This document shows, piece by piece, positions 8,451 to 16,179 of a stretch of DNA of 57,175 nt. The stretch is taken from NCBI GenBank assembly GCA_023667185.1, contig JAMPAP010000001.1, positions 1 to 57,175 of the forward strand, read 5' to 3'. This stretch comes from Lachnoclostridium sp. GTDB taxonomy: Bacteria; Bacteroidota; Bacteroidia; Bacteroidales; Muribaculaceae. Both the position numbers and the translations under genes were made by a program. Within the stretch, counting starts at the first letter, position 1, and the number at the start of each line of letters is the position of its first letter. Below the pieces are notes generated by a model. It ran no database searches. It saw only the letters and a program-made list of their open reading frames with translations, and was not told where the DNA came from.

Positions 8451-10745
8451 ATGAAACGTATAATATCCTTCATAGCTATTCTGACAATAGTCATGAGTAT
8501 TCGGGCCGATGAGACCTGTTCGGTAGGACTTGTGCTCAGTGGTGGTGGTGCCAAAGGTATCGCCCATATAGGTGTGATTCAGGCACTTGAGGACAACAAT
8601 ATACCTATCGACTATATCACCGGCACTTCTATGGGGGCTATTGTAGGTTCGCTTTATGCTTCAGGTTACACTCCGGCCGAGATGCTACAGCTGATAGGCT
8701 CCCAAGGGTTTGCTGACTGGTCGACCGGTAAGCCGGATGCTGACGCTATCACATATCTCCTTATCCCTGAGAAGACTCCGGCATTTTTCAATCTAAACTT
8801 AGGGGTGAACGACTCATCGAAAATATCCACGATGCTACCGACGAGTATCATCAACCCGCTCCCGATGAACTTCGCTTTCCTTGAACTCTATTCAGCTTAC
8901 ACAGCGCAGTGTGACCGCAACTTTGACCGGCTCTTTGTCCCTTTCCGCTGCGTGACCTCAAACGTGTTTGACAAGCATAAGGTGGTGCTCCGCTCGGGCA
9001 ACCTCGGCGATGCCGTCAGGATGTCGATGTCATTCCCTATGGTCTTTGAGCCTATCGAACTCGACGGACTGCCGATGTACGATGGTGGTATCTATGACAA
9101 TTTCCCGGTGGACGTGATGATGACCGAGTTTGCCCCGGATGCCGTGATAGGAATCGACGTGTCTACTGCCAGCTCGCCGCAGACCCGCAACATGCTTGAC
9201 CAGATGGAAGCGATGATAATGCAACCTGACCACTATCCTTTTCCTGACGACAAGGGCGTCTACATCCACATAAATCTGAGCGAGTTCGGGCTTCTTGACT
9301 TCCCAAAATACAAGGAAATCTACGACATCGGCTACGCCCGAGGACTCGAGATGATGGACTCCATCAAATCAAAAGTCAGTTCACGTATCCCGGCACTTAC
9401 ACGAAAGATACGTCGCGAGACATTTAAATCCATGACACCGGAGGTAATCTTTGACTCGATAAAAGTCACTGGAGCCAAACCGCAGCAAAATGCTTATATC
9501 GCTTCACTTTTTCACCGCGCCGAGGCCGATACATTCGGGTTGCACTTTGCCCGCAAGGCCTACTATCGCGCCATTGCGCCGGGGCGTCTGATGAACCTTG
9601 TCCCCTACCCCGTCTACAACCCTGCCGACTCAGCATTCACGCTCAATCTCAAGGCTCTCGTGAAAGACCAATTCTCACTCGGTCTCGGAGGATATATCTC
9701 ATCGTCGACCAACTCGATGCTTTTTCTCACCGGTGGATATAACACATTGAGTTTCAATTCTATGTCGGCCACCGCAAACCTTTGGATCGGACAAAGTTAC
9801 CTCGCCGCCACCGGTGAGCTGAAACTACTTTTCCCCACAGCTACACCCTCGGAATGGCGGCTCCAAGTGGAGGCAACCCAGCAGAAATTCACTGAAAGCG
9901 AAAAATTGTTTTTCGAGGCTCTGTCGCCCAACTTTGTGACCAAATCAGAGGTCATAGCCCGCACATCCTACTCAATTGCGTCATCACGTCAATCAATCTC
10001 ACGCATCAGCTTAGGATATGGCCACCTGACTGACCGCTTCTTTGCCCGAAACGCCCAAGGCATCCCGGTGGAAAACCGCGCCCGCAGTATCTGGGACTTA
10101 GGCTCGGCCTCATTAGGATGGATATTTAGTGATATCGATAACGCCTTAGCTCCCACCGAGGGAAGCTTTATTGACGTACAAGCCGCGTATATATTTGGCC
10201 GTCAACACTATAAAATCGAGAATTATGATCTCGGAGAGCATGACACCCCATTCAGGCATTGGCTGCAGATTAAAGCCAAAGCTTACCATTTCTTTGATCT
10301 CTCCCGCCATTTCAGCCTCGGCCTCTCGGCCGAAGGCGTACTCTCAACCCGTAAGCTGCTTGCGAGCTATGACGCCTCGATAATCGCTGCTCCGGCCTTC
10401 AACCCCACGGCAGCCACTTACGACTCATTCAATCCCCGGCTTCGTGCCAACACATTCATAGCTGCCGGACTGCTCCCGGTATGGAAAATCTCTCAGATGT
10501 TTCAACTCAGAGGCTCGTTCAGCGCCTTTGTGCCATATAAACGCATAATCCTTGACCAAGATTCTTTCCATGCCACTTACAGCAAAGCATTTGACAATCT
10601 CGACTTCATAGGCGAAATATCGGCAGTGATAAATCTGCCCTTCGGCAACATCCGCGGCTATGCCCAGTATGTCACTACCCCCGGCGAAAAATGGAACGTA
10701 GGCATCTCCATCGGCACCTTCATCCTCGCCCCCACTTTCTTTTAG
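8451..10745 (+). CDS. Patatin-like phospholipase with Omp85-type barrel
   Basis: A 764-aa exported protein. After a signal peptide (about residues 1-19) comes a patatin domain with the oxyanion loop GGGAKG (31-36), the nucleophile GTSMG (Ser near 60) and the catalytic Asp in DGG (near 211), so the Ser-Asp dyad is intact. A short POTRA-like linker (about 320-390) leads into a C-terminal region rich in alternating beta strands ending in FILAPTFF, as expected for an outer-membrane barrel. The layout matches PlpD-type (type Vd) phospholipases and the common Bacteroidota patatin/BamA-like proteins. The lipase may be surface exposed or face the periplasm; this cannot be told here. The stop codon lies at the edge of a degenerate repeat. 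Confidence 0.92.
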   Translation: MKRIISFIAILTIVMSIRADETCSVGLVLSGGGAKGIAHIGVIQALEDNNIPIDYITGTSMGAIVGSLYASGYTPAEMLQLIGSQGFADWSTGKPDADAITYLLIPEKTPAFFNLNLGVNDSSKISTMLPTSIINPLPMNFAFLELYSAYTAQCDRNFDRLFVPFRCVTSNVFDKHKVVLRSGNLGDAVRMSMSFPMVFEPIELDGLPMYDGGIYDNFPVDVMMTEFAPDAVIGIDVSTASSPQTRNMLDQMEAMIMQPDHYPFPDDKGVYIHINLSEFGLLDFPKYKEIYDIGYARGLEMMDSIKSKVSSRIPALTRKIRRETFKSMTPEVIFDSIKVTGAKPQQNAYIASLFHRAEADTFGLHFARKAYYRAIAPGRLMNLVPYPVYNPADSAFTLNLKALVKDQFSLGLGGYISSSTNSMLFLTGGYNTLSFNSMSATANLWIGQSYLAATGELKLLFPTATPSEWRLQVEATQQKFTESEKLFFEALSPNFVTKSEVIARTSYSIASSRQSISRISLGYGHLTDRFFARNAQGIPVENRARSIWDLGSASLGWIFSDIDNALAPTEGSFIDVQAAYIFGRQHYKIENYDLGEHDTPFRHWLQIKAKAYHFFDLSRHFSLGLSAEGVLSTRKLLASYDASIIAAPAFNPTAATYDSFNPRLRANTFIAAGLLPVWKISQMFQLRGSFSAFVPYKRIILDQDSFHATYSKAFDNLDFIGEISAVINLPFGNIRGYAQYVTTPGEKWNVGISIGTFILAPTFF

Positions 10746-10788
10746 TGACGATTACAAAAAGTTTACCACGTTATTTTTTAAACGCCAC
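10745..10788. repeat. Degenerate copy of palindromic element
   Basis: GTGACGATTA at 10745-10754 is followed by AAAAGTTTACCACGTTATTTTTTAAACG-type sequence to 10788. This closely matches the two ends of the 161-bp palindrome at 17490-17650 brought together by an internal deletion. It starts within the stop codon of the patatin gene. It is best read as a solo or deleted copy of the same repeat family. Confidence 0.55.
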
Positions 10789-11087
10789 TTAATCGCCATT
10801 AATCTTTGATGATGAGGGCAGACTTTCCGTAACGATTTTCCCAATCGAGCAACTTGCTGTAAATCTTTCTTTTCATCATGCTGTTTCACGTTTTCGAGGG
10901 TAAATGCAAATTAATTTATGTTATAGTATATAGGGTCTAATTGGAGGAATGTGTTGCAAAACTATTCTCAGGCGCGGAAAGCCGTCTTTGTTAATCATGA
11001 CTTTAGCACCATGTCTTAGCGAAGCGCTAAAACGGTTATTGACGATAGCGCCCTAAAGGGCTTATCCCAACAGCGTTATACCTAAAC
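10746..11087. other. Intergenic region with decayed elements
   Basis: This gap holds the degenerate palindrome (10745-10788), the start of a dead AAA-ATPase gene (10799-10879), and a perfect small hairpin TTAGCG-AAG-CGCTAA at 11016-11030. It ends in the pgk terminator. Between 10880 and 11010 nothing further was recognised. Confidence 0.5.
10799..10879 (-). pseudogene. Remnant of DUF4143-type AAA ATPase gene
   Basis: The minus strand reads 26 codons starting MMKRKIYSKLLDWENRYGKS and continuing ALIIKD before a stop. This looks like the first residues of the Bacteroidales AAA-family ATPases with a C-terminal DUF4143 domain, which typically begin MKRKIYxxLLxWK and then run into a Walker A motif. 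The Walker A and everything after it are missing; the frame stops just before a degenerate repeat. Gene decay, possibly by a repeat-associated deletion, is inferred. Confidence 0.6.
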
Positions 11088-11121
11088 ACGGGGGACGCTG
11101 TCAAATGACAACGTCCCCCGT
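11088..11121 (-). terminator. Terminator of pgk
   Basis: ACGGGGGACG at 11088-11097 pairs perfectly with CGTCCCCCGT at 11112-11121. The loop itself contains TGTC/GACA, so an extended stem of about 14 bp with one mismatch forms. It lies 22 bp beyond the pgk stop codon. U-rich sequence after it is short on both strands. Confidence 0.75.
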
Positions 11122-11142
11122 TTATATGAGTTAAAAGATTGC

Positions 11143-12399
11143 TTATTTCTTGGAGCCACGGATAGCTGCGATACCGGGAAGTTCCTTGCCCTCGATAGCT
11201 TCGAGAAGTGCACCACCACCGGTAGATACGTAAGACACCTTGTCAGCAAGGCCAAACTTATTGATGCAAGCTACTGAGTCGCCACCACCGATGAGCGAGA
11301 ATGCGCCTTTGGCAGTTGCTTCTACGATAGCATCAGCGATAGCGCGTGAACCTGCAGTGAAGTTGTCAAATTCAAACACACCGGCAGGACCATTCCAGAG
11401 AATAGTCTTGGCGTCTTTGATAGCATTTGCGAAGGCTTCGCGACTCTTGGGGCCGGCATCCATACCTTCCCATCCTTCGGGGATTTCCATTACGGAAACC
11501 ACCTGAGTGTTGCAGTCGTTGCTGAAAGCGTCACCGGCTACACAGTCAGTGGGAAGCACGAGCTTAACGCCTTTGGCTTTAGCTTTTTCGATGATATCAA
11601 GAGCGAGGTCGAGCTTATCGTTCTCGCAGATTGAGTTACCGATATTTCCGCCGAGAGCTTTAGCGAAAGTGTAAGTCATACCACCACAGAGGATAAGGTT
11701 GTCAACCTTCTCCATGAGGTTTTCGATAATACCGATCTTGGTAGAAACTTTAGAGCCACCCATGATGGCAGTGAAGGGACGACGGATGTTGCTGAGGATG
11801 TTGTCAACGGCGTTAACTTCTTTTTCCATCAGGTAACCGAGCATCTTGTTGTCATCATCGAAATAGTCAGCTATAACGGCAGTAGAAGCATGACGACGGT
11901 GAGCAGTTCCGAAGGCATCGTTCACATAAACGTCGGCATACGAAGCGAGAGTCTTGGCAAACTCTTTCTGACGCTCTTTCATTTCTTTCTTTGCAGCATC
12001 GTAGCCGGGATCGGCTTTGTCAATACCTACGGGTTTACCCTCTTCTTCCGGGTAGAAACGGAGGTTTTCAAGAAGAAGCACCTGACCGGGCTTGAGATTC
12101 TTGGCCTGGTCAGCAGCCTTAGCACAATCGGGAGCAAATTCCACTTCAGTACCGAGAGCCTTGGCTACGGCATCTTTTATCTGACCGAGTGAGAGTTTGG
12201 GATTTACTTTTCCTTTGGGCTTGCCCATGTGGCTCATGATGATGAGCGAACCGCCATCGGCAAGAATCTTTTTCAGAGTAGGAAGCGCACCACGAATACG
12301 GGTATCGTCGGTGATATTACCATTTTCATCCAGGGGCACGTTGAAGTCCACGCGGACGATAGCCTTTTTACCGGCAAAATTGTACTGATCGATAGTCAT
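11143..12399 (-). CDS. pgk: Phosphoglycerate kinase
   Basis: A 418-aa cytoplasmic glycolytic enzyme transferring phosphate from 1,3-bisphosphoglycerate to ADP. The N-terminal signature [13 protein letters not shown] is near residue 15, with [20 protein letters not shown], the hinge region [22 protein letters not shown] and the C-terminal nucleotide motif [10 protein letters not shown] all present and in order. The length is normal for the family. It is a single-gene unit with its own promoter (12436-12466) and terminator. The predicted small RNA gene lies directly upstream on the same strand. Confidence 0.97.
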   Translation of the reverse strand: MTIDQYNFAGKKAIVRVDFNVPLDENGNITDDTRIRGALPTLKKILADGGSLIIMSHMGKPKGKVNPKLSLGQIKDAVAKALGTEVEFAPDCAKAADQAKNLKPGQVLLLENLRFYPEEEGKPVGIDKADPGYDAAKKEMKERQKEFAKTLASYADVYVNDAFGTAHRRHASTAVIADYFDDDNKMLGYLMEKEVNAVDNILSNIRRPFTAIMGGSKVSTKIGIIENLMEKVDNLILCGGMTYTFAKALGGNIGNSICENDKLDLALDIIEKAKAKGVKLVLPTDCVAGDAFSNDCNTQVVSVMEIPEGWEGMDAGPKSREAFANAIKDAKTILWNGPAGVFEFDNFTAGSRAIADAIVEATAKGAFSLIGGGDSVACINKFGLADKVSYVSTGGGALLEAIEGKELPGIAAIRGSKK

Positions 12400-12435
12400 T
12401 GATAATAGTATTTAGAATTGACTTTATATTTGACG

Positions 12436-12466
12436 CAAAATTACTGAAAAATTTCTCTATTACAAA
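12436..12466 (-). promoter_or_regulatory. Bacteroidota-type promoter for pgk
   Basis: On the minus strand TTTG (12463-12466) and TAATTTTG (12436-12443) are separated by 19 bp, an exact consensus match. The start site would be near 12432, giving a leader of about 33 nt. This makes pgk independent of the transcript that ends at 12516. Confidence 0.75.
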
Positions 12467-12515
12467 AAGATTCCCACCACCCTTAAGACTTTTTAATGAA
12501 TATAACTTTGGAAAT

Positions 12516-12580
12516 AAAAAAAGGTTGTCTCCCGACAACCAATCTTTGTTAACCTTAAATCTAATACCATGAAAAACACA
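12516..12580 (-). ncRNA. Predicted small RNA of about 65 nt
   Basis: On the minus strand a complete small transcription unit is visible. A consensus promoter (12584-12615) is followed by about 40 nt of A/U-rich sequence containing ATTAGATTTAAGGTTAAC. It ends in a perfect 7-bp hairpin, GGTTGTC/GACAACC (12523-12540), and seven U residues. No ribosomal or tRNA fold is apparent. The only open frame through it is out of register with any known family. Because pgk has its own promoter just downstream, a free-standing RNA is more likely than a pgk leader, although read-through attenuation cannot be excluded. Confidence 0.65.
12523..12540 (-). terminator. Intrinsic terminator of the small RNA
   Basis: GGTTGTC at 12523-12529 and GACAACC at 12534-12540 form a perfect 7-bp stem with a 4-nt loop. 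It is followed on the minus strand by seven U residues (12522 down to 12516). This is the cleanest intrinsic terminator in the window. Confidence 0.85.
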
Positions 12581-12583
12581 ATG

Positions 12584-12615
12584 CAAATGTATAGCATATC
12601 TCAATTCCCACCAAA
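12584..12615 (-). promoter_or_regulatory. Promoter of the small RNA
   Basis: On the minus strand TTTG (12612-12615) and TACATTTG (12584-12591) are spaced by exactly 20 bp, a full match to the Bacteroidota primary sigma consensus. No coding region begins downstream before the terminator at 12540. The remaining bases from 12616 to 12732 are AT-rich with nothing recognised. Confidence 0.75.
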
Positions 12616-12732
12616 TATTTTGGACAAAATACTTAGAATTTTAACATTATTTTTATCATACTGTAAGTTTTCAGCGGTTTTACATTGATTTTTGCAGGAA
12701 AACGCCATTTTTTATGACATTTTGCAAGTAAG

Positions 12733-12770
12733 ACAGAGCAGCTCTACCTCTATCGGTAGAACTGCCCTGT
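12733..12770. terminator. Terminator after the triple esterase gene
   Basis: A 16-bp stem with two mismatches is formed by 12733-12748 and 12755-12770 around a 6-nt loop. It lies 45 bp beyond the stop codon of the minus-strand esterase. The minus strand continues with a weakly U-rich TCTTACTT; the plus strand has a stronger CACTTTTTAA, so it may work in both directions. Confidence 0.6.
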
Positions 12771-12814
12771 TAACACTTTTTAATAAATTATTTATCTTAT
12801 TACTATTCAACCTA

Positions 12815-15622
12815 TTACGACCCATAAGGACGGTCAAGTTGCACAAAAACAGCCCTCGGCCATACGAATTTGTCAGGGTCGTCAGGATTAGCCGGGTCAT
12901 AACCGGGAAAATCCTTGATATGAGGAGCAAGTTCCGGGGCGGCTTCAGGCAGGCCTTCGAGGATACATTTGGCGATCTGAGTGGCGCCGTATGGGTTGAA
13001 ATGGGTGTTATCCTCCAGGGCGGTAGTCTGTCCGGTGAAAGTTCCGGCGGGATAGTGCACAAATGCACGTTTTGATCCTTCGGTACCAAGGGCCTTATAC
13101 AGCTCTTTTGTCATGCCGTTGAGCTCGATCAGAGGCACACCTTCGCGTTCGGCAACAGCCCGCATTGCATCGAGATAGTCGCCATGGGTATCTTTAACCG
13201 TTCCGTCGTCGTTAAATTGGCGGCGGCACGCCGGGGTGACAAATATAGGATTCAGTCCGGCCTTACGGGCGCGGTCGATGAAAATCTTGAGGTCGTATGA
13301 GAAGTTGTACCATGCGCCTGACCCGGGGGTACGCTCCTTCTGGTCATTATGGCCAAACTCTATAACAACATAATCTCCCGGCCGAGCCATCTTCATCACC
13401 TTTTCGAAACGCTTCTTGTCAAGGAACGATGATGCACGCTCGCCGCTCTCGGCATGATTGGAAATTGCAATTTTGTCGTCGAAATATCGGGGAATAATCT
13501 GTCCCCACGAAGCCCATGGCTCGTAAGTCTGATCGACTACGGTAGAGTTTCCGCAGAGGAAGATGGTTGTGACGCTATCGCTTTCGGCTACCGGGCGGAT
13601 GGTGATCGATTCCACAGCGGGTGCATCGCCGGTAAATTCGAGCGTCAACTTATCGTCCCATGACAGTGTGCCCTGCTCACGAGGATTGATTTTGACATTC
13701 ATATCGGGAGTAATCTCCGGCGTGCGCTTGGCTACGACGAACGACTTCTCCACAAACTCCCCCTTGCGGGTAGTAACATCCTGAAGCATAAGGCGTCGGC
13801 TCTCGGCACGCACGGTGGTCGACGACGGGTGTTTCTTATCGCCGAGACGCACGGTGACCATATAGTTACCGTCCTCAGGCACACGGGCTGAGAAGTAGAA
13901 TGGTTTAGTCTGGCCTTTGACAGGCCGGGTATCGAAATCAAATCCATAGCCGGTAATTGGATCATAATCTCCTGTTTCGGCCATAATGAAATTGCTCTTG
14001 GCCGGGATGAGGTAATCAGCCAAAGTGGATCCTGAAGCGACAATGCCTTCAGCCACTCCGTCGGCATTAAGGCGGGCTCCTTCAAGAGAAGTATGGGTAT
14101 GGTCGCCACGAAAGTAAGGTGCGGTAGCCTCTTTACCGAGATAGTTAAGTTTCTCGCCGGTACGCTGATTGAGGTCTACGAGAGCTACTCCGCGTGATGC
14201 TGCGGCGCTACGAGCCCAAGAGGAGAATGTATTATCGAGAGATTCCACCTTGCTGCCTGACCATCTGTTGCGTGGCGATGGCGTGACTACCACAGGGATT
14301 GCGCCCTTTTCGAGAGCATCGTCGATGAATTTGCGAAGATACCATCCGTAAGTATATACCACCTCATAGCGGCCGTTACTTTCCATTTTATAGACCTTGC
14401 TTTCCGAGCCGGCGCCGGGGAGTTCACCGCGAGCCTTTCCGCGCTCGATGTCACCACCATCGTTATGGCCAAACTGCATCAGCACATAGTCGCCGGGGCG
14501 AAGTGCGCGATAAATCTTATCCCATCGTCCTTCGTTAAGGAATGTGCGGGCACTGCGGCCGGCTATGGCATGATTTTCGATGGTGATACGTGTGGTGTCA
14601 AACTTCTCATCGAGTACGCTGCCCCAGCCCCACTGACCATCCTCGTCAGTTTCCTGATTCTTCACAGTGCTGTCTCCTATCACAAACACTACAGGAGCAT
14701 CACCCTTGCGCGAAGCTCCGGTAATGGTATCCTCCACTGCAGGAAGCAAATAATTCTTCAGTTCCAGATTATCCGCAGCAATTATACCCTCCACTGCACT
14801 CTCGGCGTTAACTCTTGCGCCTAAAGTGGAAGTATGGATTTTGTCAAGATAAAACATTGTGGCGGTTTTATCCTTGCCAAACTTCTCGTATTTGGAGGCA
14901 GTGATATCATTGAGGTCGATAAAGGGGACACCCTTTTCGAGAGCAATTGTACGAGCCCATAATCCGTATGTGGTATCCACGCGGGTGATGTGGCGGAATT
15001 TCTTATCGTCGTAAGCAAGGCGTGGAGTAAGCGACATTAATATAGGGGTAGCGCCCCGACCTTTTACCTGATCGACGTAGCGGCGGAGATATTCGCCATA
15101 GGAATATACAGTCTCAGGATGACCGGTTTCTTTAATCACGACATTGAGGCTGTCATGTCCGATGCCGGGAATTGTAGCGCGTGCACGTCCGCTATCATAC
15201 GGGCCGTTATCATTATGGCCAAGTTCTATAATGACATAGTCACCCGGGCGGACACCCTTCAGTACATCAGGCCATAGGACATTATAGAATGTACGAGTGC
15301 TCATTCCGCCAAGTGCGTGATTCTCTACGGTGATTTTCTTCGGGTCAAAATACTCGTGCATAAAAAATCCCCAGCCCCACTGTCCATTGTTGCCGTTACC
15401 GAGAGTGCCGGTGCGCATGGTGGAGTTGCCTACAAGAAATAATACAGGATTATCACCTGTGCGGGTTGAGCCCGAAACCGGACGCGCTGTCAAAGCCACA
15501 GAAATACTGTCGGGCGTGTTGTCAACCACGCCATTGACATCCGCCATAGGAGCCGGGACAGCACCATATGCTGCAATCCCAAGAGCCATGGCTGACATGA
15601 GAAAAAGAATCGATTTATTCAT
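12815..15622 (-). CDS. Secreted triple-domain SGNH esterase (pectin acetylesterase type)
   Basis: A 935-aa exported protein (signal peptide about 1-20) with three tandem SGNH hydrolase domains of the rhamnogalacturonan acetylesterase type (CE12-like). The nucleophile motifs are GNST (Ser near 67), GDST (near 318) and GNST (near 693). Each is followed by a GHND block III (near 135, 385 and 757) and a DxxH dyad (DKIH near 260, DHTH near 507, DNTH near 871). All three therefore look catalytically complete. A beta-rich spacer of about 140 residues separates domains two and three. It should remove acetyl groups from pectic rhamnogalacturonan outside the inner membrane. It is a single-gene unit, with its promoter overlapping that of yqeY. 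The triple arrangement is unusual. Confidence 0.9.
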   Translation of the reverse strand: MNKSILFLMSAMALGIAAYGAVPAPMADVNGVVDNTPDSISVALTARPVSGSTRTGDNPVLFLVGNSTMRTGTLGNGNNGQWGWGFFMHEYFDPKKITVENHALGGMSTRTFYNVLWPDVLKGVRPGDYVIIELGHNDNGPYDSGRARATIPGIGHDSLNVVIKETGHPETVYSYGEYLRRYVDQVKGRGATPILMSLTPRLAYDDKKFRHITRVDTTYGLWARTIALEKGVPFIDLNDITASKYEKFGKDKTATMFYLDKIHTSTLGARVNAESAVEGIIAADNLELKNYLLPAVEDTITGASRKGDAPVVFVIGDSTVKNQETDEDGQWGWGSVLDEKFDTTRITIENHAIAGRSARTFLNEGRWDKIYRALRPGDYVLMQFGHNDGGDIERGKARGELPGAGSESKVYKMESNGRYEVVYTYGWYLRKFIDDALEKGAIPVVVTPSPRNRWSGSKVESLDNTFSSWARSAAASRGVALVDLNQRTGEKLNYLGKEATAPYFRGDHTHTSLEGARLNADGVAEGIVASGSTLADYLIPAKSNFIMAETGDYDPITGYGFDFDTRPVKGQTKPFYFSARVPEDGNYMVTVRLGDKKHPSSTTVRAESRRLMLQDVTTRKGEFVEKSFVVAKRTPEITPDMNVKINPREQGTLSWDDKLTLEFTGDAPAVESITIRPVAESDSVTTIFLCGNSTVVDQTYEPWASWGQIIPRYFDDKIAISNHAESGERASSFLDKKRFEKVMKMARPGDYVVIEFGHNDQKERTPGSGAWYNFSYDLKIFIDRARKAGLNPIFVTPACRRQFNDDGTVKDTHGDYLDAMRAVAEREGVPLIELNGMTKELYKALGTEGSKRAFVHYPAGTFTGQTTALEDNTHFNPYGATQIAKCILEGLPEAAPELAPHIKDFPGYDPANPDDPDKFVWPRAVFVQLDRPYGS

Positions 15623-15647
15623 GATCTATTTAAGGTTCAATTTTCAT

Positions 15648-15679
15648 TTTGCAAAAATAGCAAAAATATCGTATATTTG
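15648..15679 (+). promoter_or_regulatory. Promoter for yqeY-serS
   Basis: TTTG at 15648-15651 and TATATTTG at 15672-15679 are separated by 20 bp, a full consensus match. Transcription would begin near 15683, about 33 nt before the ATG at 15716. This rules out an upstream TTG start at 15677, which would lie inside the -7 box. Confidence 0.75.
15652..15668 (-). promoter_or_regulatory. -7 boxes for the triple esterase
   Basis: Two exact minus-strand TATTTTTG boxes (15652-15659 and 15661-15668) lie 30-40 bp before the esterase start. They overlap the spacer of the divergent yqeY promoter. No properly spaced TTTG was found, so which box is used is unclear. Overlap of divergent promoters implies mutual interference. 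Confidence 0.45.
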
Positions 15680-15715
15680 CGGTCTGAAAAACCGAACTTG
15701 AATAAACTTATCAAT

Positions 15716-16168
15716 ATGGATCTTTTTGACCAAATATCGGCTGACATCAAAACTGCGATGTTAGCGCGCGAAAAAGTTCGCCTCGAGACTCTCCGCGGTA
15801 TCAAGAAAGAGTTTCTCGAAGCCAAGACTGCCAAGGGTGGCGACGGCACTTTGACTGACGCTCAGGCTACAAAAATTCTTGCCAAGATGGCAAAACAACG
15901 TCGGGAAACAGCCCAGATCTACGACGAGCAAAACCGTATAGACCTGCGTGACAACGAGCTCGCCGAAGCTGCCGTAATCGAAGAATACCTGCCCAAACAG
16001 CTCTCTGACCAGGAGCTCACTGCAGTGATCTCCGAAATTATCACCCGCACCGGTGCCTCTTCAATCAAAGAAATGGGTAAGGTGATGGGCATAGCATCCA
16101 AAGAGCTCGCCGGAAAAGCTGACGGTAAGGTAATATCTGAAAAAGTAAAACAGCTCCTAAACGCATAA
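15716..16168 (+). CDS. yqeY: GatB/YqeY-domain protein
   Basis: A 150-aa helical protein of the GatB/YqeY family, related to the tRNA-binding C-terminal part of the amidotransferase subunit GatB. Typical segments are MDLFDQISADIKTAMLA at the N-terminus, EEYLPKQLSDQEL in the middle, and KEMGKVMGIASKELAGKADG near the end. Its role is not established, though a link to tRNA or aminoacylation is plausible because serS follows 11 bp later in the same transcription unit. The ATG at 15716 was chosen over an upstream TTG because that TTG lies inside the promoter. Confidence 0.9.
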   Translation: MDLFDQISADIKTAMLAREKVRLETLRGIKKEFLEAKTAKGGDGTLTDAQATKILAKMAKQRRETAQIYDEQNRIDLRDNELAEAAVIEEYLPKQLSDQELTAVISEIITRTGASSIKEMGKVMGIASKELAGKADGKVISEKVKQLLNA

Positions 16169-16179
16169 TCCATATCACA

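Noticed and set aside
12368-12604. 78-codon minus-strand open frame across the pgk promoter
   Set aside because: It covers the small RNA terminator, its U tract and the pgk promoter, and overlaps the pgk start; it is better explained as chance coding through these signals.
12400-12814. tRNA or riboswitch in the gap upstream of pgk
   Set aside because: No cloverleaf, T-loop or known ligand-core motif was seen; the signals present are a promoter, a terminator and a second hairpin.
12692-13075. 127-codon plus-strand frame over the esterase 3' end
   Set aside because: It is the reverse strand of the third SGNH domain and its terminator, with no family motifs.
15677-15715. Upstream TTG start extending yqeY by 13 residues
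   Set aside because: The TTG lies inside a consensus -7 box, upstream of the predicted transcription start, and the extra residues do not fit the family.
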